The notes beneath the pieces are model-generated. The model was not told the origin of the DNA. It saw only the letters and a program-made list of their open reading frames with translations, and searched no databases. Made by a program: the position numbers and the translations under genes. From Porogramme epimiltina (Eukaryota > Basidiomycota > Agaricomycetes > Polyporales > Polyporaceae), in contig FTLJ01000285.1 of the NCBI GenBank assembly GCA_900155495.1, forward strand, positions 1 to 41,495: 41,495 bases of DNA, written 5' to 3'. Below, piece after piece: positions 35,014 to 41,495 of the stretch; position 1 is the stretch's first letter; each line of letters starts with the position of its first letter.

Positions 35014-37434
35014 ATGTTTTCTTCATCGGTCGCCCGGTTGCGACTCGCACTTGCTTCTCTCTTTCTCGTCTCTCCTCTCGTTGCAGCACGTGAACAGTCT
35101 CTCTGTAAGTCCCTCTTGTCCACTTCCTTCCCCCAACCCGTCCCCCTCATGCACCGTCGCCAGTCACCTCTTCCGTCACATATTGCGCTCCCCCAGAGAG
35201 CCTCCTCATAGAGCGCTTCGACATCGCGTACTTCGCCGCCAACCAGTCCATCGTATTCAACATCTCCGCAGCCAGTGTCGTACGTTCCTTCCCCGTCTTC
35301 CGTATGTCTCACCTCTCATCTTCTCGCATAGGATCCCAACACGAATGTCAATGCCAATCTCGTCCTCAATGTCTATGGCATGCAGCCCATCAATGTCACC
35401 ATCGACATCTGCTCCCTCTTCGGCGGTGCTCTCTGCCCACTCCCTGTTTACGACTTCAACGGCTCCGACTCCATATCCCTCCCGGACAGCCTCGACGTCG
35501 ACTCCCAGATCCCTGGCATAGCCTACATCATCCCCGACCTAGAGGCATTCGCCCAGCTCAATCTCACGGATGTCAAGACCGGTGAGGTCAAGGCCTGTGT
35601 CCAAACTACGCTTTCCAACGGCTGGTCTACCCATCAGTACGCCGTTGAATGGTCCACCGGCTCCATCGCTCTCTTCTCCTTAGCTGTCGCCATCTGGCAA
35701 TCCATTATCAACCCCAGCCTCGCCCTCGCCCTCGCCCCCATCCGTCTTCTCGACACCCTCTCTCTTTTCCAGACCATTGCGCTTTCTGGCCTCCTCAGCC
35801 TCAACTTCCCATCCCTTTACCGCTCCTTCACCCTCAACTTCGCGTGGGCACTTGGGCTCTTCCCCGCCTCCACCTCATCCTCCATCCAGCAATCTATCAA
35901 CCGCATGCGCCATCTCACCGGTGGTGCACTGTCTAACGCGAGCAGTGATGCCATCTCGTTCGTCAACCGTGAATTGAGCCCGTACAATGTCGTCGGCCAG
36001 AACGCCATCGCTCTCTCTCAGTCCCTCGTTCAGACTTCAACATCCCTCTCCAACGTTGATGTCGCCGAGTTTTTGCAACTCAACTCGTCTGGTCTTACCC
36101 CACACGTGTTGGCTAGCGAGGTCGCTACCGTGACTGAAGACTCTTCCAACGTCCTTCAAGCCGGTGTGCCCATTTTTACCAACTCGATTGGTATTGCCAC
36201 CGCGAACGCGTTCATGACTATCTTCTTCGTCGCCCTTATCCTTACCGCCATTGTCCTTGGCACGCTTGGCCTGACCTACGGTATCACCATCGCTCTTTGC
36301 CGCTCCAAGCTCAACAGCAAGTATCCACGTATCTCTCAATTCCGCGACGACTTCCCGTCGTTTGCGCGCGCGTGGTGCCTTCGCGCTGCGATGATTTCAT
36401 CGCTCCCGATCCTCGTTTTCGCATTCTACCAATGGACGCTCAAGGATTCGTGGCTGTCTATCCTCTTTTCTGTCCTTCTCCTCATTGCGCTCATGGCGGC
36501 CATCCTCCCCGCGACATTCTTCGCCATCCGCTCCTCGCTACCGACGCCTCGATGGTCAGAGCAACAGCCGTCACCCGCAGTGCATCCCCTCGTCGCGCCC
36601 TACCGGTCGAATAGGGCGTACTACGTCTTGCTTCTCCTCACCGCCATGACGGTCAAGGCACTCGTCACCGCTTTCGGTCAAGCTCATGGAATGTCCCAGA
36701 CGGTTGTATTCGTCATCGTGGAGTTCCTGCTCCTCCTGTCCACTATCGTGATGAAGCCTCACCACACGCGTGGAGCGGACGTCCTTGCAGGCTACCTGTG
36801 CATTACGCGCTTGGTCTGTAGTGGGTTGATGCTAGCCTTTACCGAGAAGCTGGCGGTGAAGGCCATCCCTCGCGTCGCGATCGGTGCCGTCGTGGCGGTC
36901 ATCTTCTCCGTCGCATGCATCGTGATGTTTATCAACATCCTCGTTCAACTCGGTCTCTGGCGCCTTATCGTCTTTGTAGCGTGTTGTGGCCGTCGTAGTC
37001 GTGGCCAGGACAAAGCTCACGAGTCGCTTACGAGTCAGTCCAGTGACCCCTCTCTCGCTGAGAAGGGGGTCGGTGGGTCGGTTAGTAGCGATATGGAGAA
37101 GAAGGATTCCGCCACCGTGACAACTACCCCTTCGCAGTTCTTCGCCGGCCGCCCCGGGAACCCCTCACCGCCAAGCACTGCCTCGTTCATTCCCGACTCG
37201 CCTCAGAGCACGACATCGAGCACGACGCTTGGTGAGACGCTACCAAGGCGATGGTCGTTCGAGCACTCGCGCCCTCCATCGATCTCGACGGACGCGCTCC
37301 ACTCCCCCGCGTATACACATCGCACTTCCACTGCCTCGTCACCCATCTCGGGGCAAAGGCATAGTCGGAACATCTCGTCCACACTCCCGACGCCGCTAGA
37401 AGAGCACCACGAATACGAAGCTCGCGCATTATAG
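35014..37434 (+). CDS. TRP/Flc-like membrane protein with ML-like lumenal domain, 769 aa, 3 exons
   Basis: Fungal TRP-family protein of the Flc/Pkd2 type, implicated in other fungi in calcium or FAD homeostasis and wall integrity. Exons: 35014-35104, 35164-35279, 35332-37434 (2310 nt). A signal peptide covers residues 1-25. An ML-like extracytoplasmic domain with paired Cys (YCAPPESL, DICSLFGGALCPLP, KACVQTTL) follows to about residue 165. Then come about nine hydrophobic spans, for example IALFSLAVAIW, AFMTIFFVALILTAIVLGTLG and YVLLLLTAMTVKALV. The cytosolic tail after about residue 630 is Ser/Thr/Pro-rich with possible phosphorylation sites. Ion selectivity cannot be inferred. Confidence 0.88.
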
Positions 37435-38057
37435 ATACACAGCCTATCGTCCTCTTGCATACATCGGACTTGTTCGTTGCATACTCGCACAATCGTCTCC
37501 TGCATCGCTCATGACGTCTTTTCTCACTCTGCACTTAGTCACTACGTTATCACAGCTCTACTGTGCCTTAGCACGCATACACATTGCGACTCCGTGCGTT
37601 GATTCGCATGCTCTCGCATCACTAGCTAGCCCATATCGTAGCATATAGCTTGCCTTTCGCATTCCTAGATAGCATTACATACTGCCTGGCAATCATCATG
37701 TACTAGAAGTTTTCAAGATATCCTGTATCATGCAATTTTATTTCGAACCTCCACTACACCGCGCCACGCCGCTCCGCTGAAATCCGCCTGGAGGGATGGT
37801 GCGGGCAGAACCACAACTGTGCCCAACGGAAAACAGGTTGGTGTCCACCTGAAACCCGTCAGGTTTCCTCTCAGGCAGATTGCGTTGACTGTGCTAGTGG
37901 GATTCTGCCTGGTGTGCCACTGGGCCCTCTTCCCCACTCGAATTCCATGCAGGCCCGGGCCTGGTGCCCCAATTGATGTGGCTCTGGGAGCACTGTGCAG
38001 CTTCGGACAGAGGAGGTGGGATAAGCACCTGTCTGACTTGTTTTATTGGACTTTGTC
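37435..38057. other. 3' region of the TRP-like gene and left flank of the transposon island
   Basis: No gene supported. From about 37,740 the sequence becomes GC-rich and includes the near-palindrome GAAACCCGTCAGGTTTC (37852-37868), suggesting it may belong to another old repeat. The preceding part looks like ordinary 3' flank. Confidence 0.45.
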
Positions 38058-38352
38058 TAAGGTAGGGCTCACTCAAACTCGACCAAGGGGTGTCACGCGT
38101 GACAGGCACGTGATCCACGGCTCGCCGAGGCTCGTGTAGGGCAAAGACTGTGCATACGATAGGGAGAAGGCCCGGAGGAGGCTCTTGTGTTGGGACTGAC
38201 ACAACTAATACATGGATATAACGACATGGTGGACCACAAGTGATAAATTTCAACAAGAGGGCAGCATCAATACCCAAAATGCCGCATAAAGCCTGCGCAC
38301 TGAACTAACTAGTAACAACAGGTTGCACTTTCTTCAAGACAGCCCCAAACCC

Positions 38353-38360
38353 CTTTAAAA
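38353..38360 (+). repeat. Left 8 bp target-site duplication of the hAT-like element
   Basis: CTTTAAAA, identical to the copy at the other end. Confidence 0.88.
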
Positions 38361-39864
38361 TAGTGATCACCACGGGTGTACCCGCGGGTGCTGGACGTCC
38401 CACCCGTACCCGTGCACCCGCGGGTGGGTGGAGGGTAGGGGTGTTGGCGCCGGGTGTCAGGGATATTGGAGGGTCAACACCCTTGGAGGGGTGACCCACG
38501 GGTAGGACCGTTAATACAGTGAGTATTCTTGAGCACTGCGGGGACAGTGGGCACAGGTGGTGCGGTCCTTGCATGGTTGAAGGCAACTGCTGGCGAGGTG
38601 GTGATGGGGACGTGCGATGCCGCAGCTGGTGATGCTTCCATCTGGTGCTCGTACCCAAGTGGTATTGAGGGCAGCCTGGGCGATGCGGGTGGCACTGACG
38701 ACGGCATGGCTGACACGGGGGTGTGGGGTGACGACTCTACACCGAGTACGGCGGGGCGCTGGCAGCGTGTACGGGAGTAGCAGAGGGGGAGAACATACGT
38801 GGGATACGGCCCGTGGCCGGCGCCCTTCAGGGGGTCGGGACTAGGGGGCCCGGGCGACGAACAAGATGGTGGAGCAGAGATGCGTACGTTGGAGGGCGTA
38901 CGCGATGCAGTTGCCAAGGGGCGGCGGTGGGGCGGGGTGAGGACCGAGGTTGGGACTGAAGGTGTATGGGACCGGGGTTGTGGGGCTTGCAGGGGGTCCT
39001 CAGGTGGAGGTGGGATATAGGGCACGAGTGGCATGCGGTCAGTGTTGCTGAGGGCAGAGGCGGGGGTGGAGGAGACTGTGCTGGGTTGGTAGGGCTTGAT
39101 AGAAGGCAAGGGGGACCTGGGGACCCAGGCTGAGGGTGCAGGGGATGGGAGAACGTACATAGGATACGGCCCACGGTCCCTCTGAAGTCCTAGATGTGAG
39201 AAGCCCTGCACAGCCTGGAAGCGAGGTTTGAGGAATTGGTGAACGTAGAGGGTGGCGGAGATGATTGATGAGCGGTGGTGCGTATGGTGCCTGGGAGTGG
39301 GCTCGTGCGTAGAGGACAAGGTCGGCCTTGAAGGGGGCTGAGGGCACATTCGTTGAGAGGCGGGAGAGGGCCAGACACGCAAAAAATGCGTGACAAACCG
39401 TGCGCAGGGCTAAGCTGTCTGGGTGTGAAGTGAAGAGAGGATTGAGGAGGGGGGTGGCGGCGCTGTACTCACCACAATGACGTGTGCGTGAGCCCGCTAG
39501 ACGGGAGGACAGCATCGACTGCTTCTTGAATGGACTGGGGAGGTAGACGGTGGAGGGATTAGATATTGTGTGTGAGGAAGAGGCGAAGGTCTGTGCTAGG
39601 TGAGGGCGCACACGAGGCAGAGAGATGAGGAGGTGTGTGGCTGCACAGTAGCAGGCTGTAGCCATTGGAGTGTTCACTGCCAATGAGCACAGCTGTGTTG
39701 GCTATCAGATTAGATAGTACCCCCACGGGTCCACGGGTTGCAGTGCCCTGTCTGCGGGTAAGGGTCCACGGGTTGGGGGGTTTGGTGGGTCCCACCCCCA
39801 CCCCTACCTGTGGCCACCCCCACCCGTGACCCGTAGGGGTTTCGTGTACCCGTGGTGATCACTA
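38361..39864. mobile_element. Non-autonomous hAT-like transposon, 1504 bp
   Basis: Perfect 17-base terminal inverted repeats (TAGTGATCACCACGGGT) are flanked by a perfect 8-base direct repeat CTTTAAAA, at 38353-38360 and 39865-39872. The duplication length and its nTnnnnAn pattern are those of hAT elements, as is the TAGTG terminus. Both subterminal zones are crowded with CACGGGT/ACCCGTG and CCCGCGGGTG words in both orientations, as expected for transposase-binding sites. The interior has proline-rich open frames but nothing like a hAT transposase, so the element is probably mobilised in trans. Perfect ends suggest recent movement. Confidence 0.88.
38474..39382 (-). CDS. Proline/serine-rich open frame inside the hAT-like element (doubtful)
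   Basis: 302 codons open within the transposon. The product is rich in Pro, Ser, Thr and His and carries two copies of the motif GPYP(M/T)YVLP, corresponding to two 30-base DNA repeats 360 bases apart. No family is recognised and no hAT dimerisation motif is present. An overlapping minus-strand frame at 39039-39683 contains a good GTGAGT donor (about 39473), so a spliced gene is possible. It may equally be chance openness of C-rich DNA. Confidence 0.25.
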   Translation of the reverse strand: MRVWPSPASQRMCPQPPSRPTLSSTHEPTPRHHTHHRSSIISATLYVHQFLKPRFQAVQGFSHLGLQRDRGPYPMYVLPSPAPSAWVPRSPLPSIKPYQPSTVSSTPASALSNTDRMPLVPYIPPPPEDPLQAPQPRSHTPSVPTSVLTPPHRRPLATASRTPSNVRISAPPSCSSPGPPSPDPLKGAGHGPYPTYVLPLCYSRTRCQRPAVLGVESSPHTPVSAMPSSVPPASPRLPSIPLGYEHQMEASPAAASHVPITTSPAVAFNHARTAPPVPTVPAVLKNTHCINGPTRGSPLQGC

Positions 39865-39872
39865 CTTTAAAA
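39865..39872 (+). repeat. Right 8 bp target-site duplication of the hAT-like element
   Basis: CTTTAAAA, identical to the copy at the left end. The pair fits the hAT preference for T at position 2 and A at position 7. Confidence 0.88.
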
Positions 39873-40250
39873 GTGTGATGAAGGTGTTTGTCGCCTCGTG
39901 GAGAGGCTCATTTGCAGGGTATGGGCTTGGATGGGCTGAAACACTGCCGTCTTGAGGGGGTAAGCACTGACTAAGCGCAGGTAAACACCGAATAGAATGG
40001 CGAATAAGTGATTGAAACAGCACTTTAACGAGAAACTACTACAGACAGTTTGTAGAGAGTACATTTATCTATCAATCATCCGTGCCAGATTTTTCAAAAA
40101 CAACACATGGGGAAGGATTTTGCGCTCGCAAGCTTGAGAGCATGTCAAATCGGAGCAAGTGTGATAGCGCAAGGTCACGTGGCTTAGTTGAGTTTGAGTG
40201 AGCCCTACCTTACTTGCTTTGCTTCCCTCCTCAACAGAGTCCTTTTTCAA

Positions 40251-40800
40251 CTATAGTGACTTACAAAACTGTTTCCAGAGATAGTGATCCAGTGCTATTT
40301 TGCCCACATCTCCATCAATACTTAGCATAATCACATAGTTCAACTTGTGTTAAAAAGCTATAATAGTACATGTCCTAACAATATATAATATGTCATGAAC
40401 AAATGGAAATTGACTGAGATACTGAGCACTTTATGGTCACATGTCCTAGAAACAGTTTTGTAACCTGTATAAATTATTGATATAATCCATTATCTTAGTA
40501 CTTTATGCAGCCTCCTTTGACCTTGAAAAATGTCTATACTCTGTCATGAGTCTATTCAGCCTAGAAGAGCTTGATGTGGACCCTCTATCATTATAAAATC
40601 TCTATTTTACACTTCTATAAACAATACTATTTTAATGCATACTACTATTACTAGTGTCTTTTATATCACTATCACTGGCCCAAATAATGTTTCCTGTGTG
40701 TATAACTTCTACTCACTATGTCTACTCTTTTCATAACCTGCAATGGTCTGTTTTGTGCCTTATATGTGGTGGCAGATGTGTATGATTAATAATTGGATTT
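40251..40800. repeat. AT-rich direct repeat, copy 1 (about 550 bp)
   Basis: It aligns by eye with 40810-41370 through shared anchors: ACAAAACTGT, AATCACATA, GTTA(A/G)AAAGCT, TAAAATC, AATGCATA, GGCCCAAAT and GCCTTATATGT. Offsets between copies run from 557 to 573, showing small indels. It begins with an inverted repeat (40260-40275 against 40449-40464, 15 of 16 matching). No coding content. Confidence 0.7.
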
Positions 40801-40809
40801 GATACACAT

Positions 40810-41370
40810 ACAGTGACCTACAAAACTGTCTCAATGTTTTGCAGTTTTGCATCTCAATGCCCATATCTCGGTCAGATTTCCAACAAATCACATAATTGAA
40901 GATGCGTTAGAAAGCTGTGCTTCTTGAATTTCCCACGCATGTTAAATCACGTGATTTGAATAGGATTTGATATATCTGTCAATTATTCTTTGATCTCAAT
41001 GCATTGATACAGTTTTGTAACTGCTACCTGATACACTATCCTCATGGGCTACCACTCTGAAATTTTGCTTCTGGTGGGGGAAATAAATTGTGTAACTACT
41101 ATAATGGACCAATAGCAGTACTATTAAGTCTATAGCAGCCTGATCAGAAGCCTAGTTACTGTAAAATCCTATTTAAAGCTTTTATAAATGATACTACTTC
41201 AATGCATAATTACAGCCTCTTCTACACAGCTAACACCGGCCCAAATGGTGACTCTTGTGTATATATGAGCTCTATTCACTATTCTTAACATTAATATGGT
41301 ACACAGCTGTCTGATTTATGCCTTATATGTTTTTACTGTACTTGCATCTGCTACAACTAACACTATCTAG
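40810..41370. repeat. AT-rich direct repeat, copy 2 (about 560 bp)
   Basis: Second diverged copy of the unit to its left. It also opens with an inverted repeat: TACAAAACTGTCTCAATG near 40819-40836 pairs with its complement at 41002-41019, with one mismatch. The same word order follows. The right boundary is not sharp and related sequence may continue out of the window. Confidence 0.7.
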
Positions 41371-41495
41371 CACCTTGTGTCTTAAATAAAATATGCTACA
41401 GTGATGAGAATGACCTCAAACTTTGTATGGACACTCCTCAGATGCACATATAGATGAAACATGTAAATCTGGTCTACAGCAACCTCATTCATAGT
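41371..41495. other. AT-rich window end
   Basis: No gene or clear repeat boundary is visible in the last 125 bases. The composition is that of the preceding repeats, so they probably belong to the same transposon-derived block. Confidence 0.4.

Larger units (their letters stand above)
38060..40210. mobile_element. Outer inverted-repeat element bounded by TA, interrupted by a hAT-like insertion
   Basis: The left end 38060-38087 and right end 40183-40210 are inverted copies starting AGGTAGGGCTCACTCAAAC. They are identical over 21 bases and then differ at two positions to AAG. TA lies immediately outside both ends, as expected for Tc1/mariner-type insertion. After removing the internal insertion and one target copy, the element is about 639 bases, with no open frame resembling a transposase. 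It is thus probably a non-autonomous element that predates the inner one. Confidence 0.75.

Noticed and set aside
38000..41495. CRISPR-like or LTR structure in the repeat island
   Set aside because: No regular spacer array and no long direct terminal repeats with primer-binding sites. The structures are inverted-end elements and direct repeats.

Overview
This window is nuclear DNA from a filamentous basidiomycete, most likely an Agaricomycete. Genes are dense and broken by many short GT-AG introns of about 50-110 nt, often with CTGAC-type branch points near the acceptor. Coding exons are GC-rich and promoters are pyrimidine-rich with occasional TATA boxes. The encoded proteins are typically fungal: Apc1, a Set9-type methyltransferase, a TRP/Flc-like membrane protein and a GPI-type aspartic protease. 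No prokaryotic features were seen. I assembled all spliced models by hand from frame continuity and splice sites; no alignment or RNA data were available.

Layout. 91-4065 (+): a short-chain dehydrogenase (SDR1), then an FAD-dependent oxidoreductase. 4066-8434: a 4.4 kb stretch with no convincing gene, only an isolated promoter-like block. 8435-9849 (-): a ten-exon SDR (SDR2), head to head with APC1 (10428-16434, +). 16946-18755 (+): a secreted pepsin-like aspartic protease. 19626-20122 (+) and 20517-20985 (-): two convergent, diverged EthD-like paralogs. 21759-23850 (+): the chaperonin subunit CCT6. 23900-24411: a 512 bp element with 50 bp inverted ends. 24728-28958 (-): a Set9/Suv4-20-like H4K20 methyltransferase. 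29706-30747 (-): ribosomal protein eS8, head to head with UGP1 (31759-33841, +). 35014-37434 (+): a TRP/Flc-like multi-span protein. 37.7-41.5 kb: a transposon island.

Most of the genes are housekeeping: mitotic ubiquitylation (APC1), protein folding (CCT6), chromatin (SET9), translation (eS8) and UDP-glucose supply for cell wall and storage sugars (UGP1). They are arranged as independent units, with three divergent promoter pairs: SDR2/APC1, EthD-2/CCT6 and eS8/UGP1. The SDRs, the flavoprotein and the EthD-like pair are accessory oxidative-metabolism genes of unknown substrate.

The most notable unexplained structure is at the right end. A 1,504 bp hAT-like element has a perfect 8 bp target duplication and 17 bp perfect inverted ends. 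It sits inside an older inverted-repeat element that is bounded by TA. This is followed by an AT-rich pair of diverged direct repeats of about 560 bp, each starting with its own hairpin-forming inverted repeat. Other points of interest are SDR1 with His where the catalytic Tyr is expected, a duplicated short motif in the Set9 tail, and several micro-exons.
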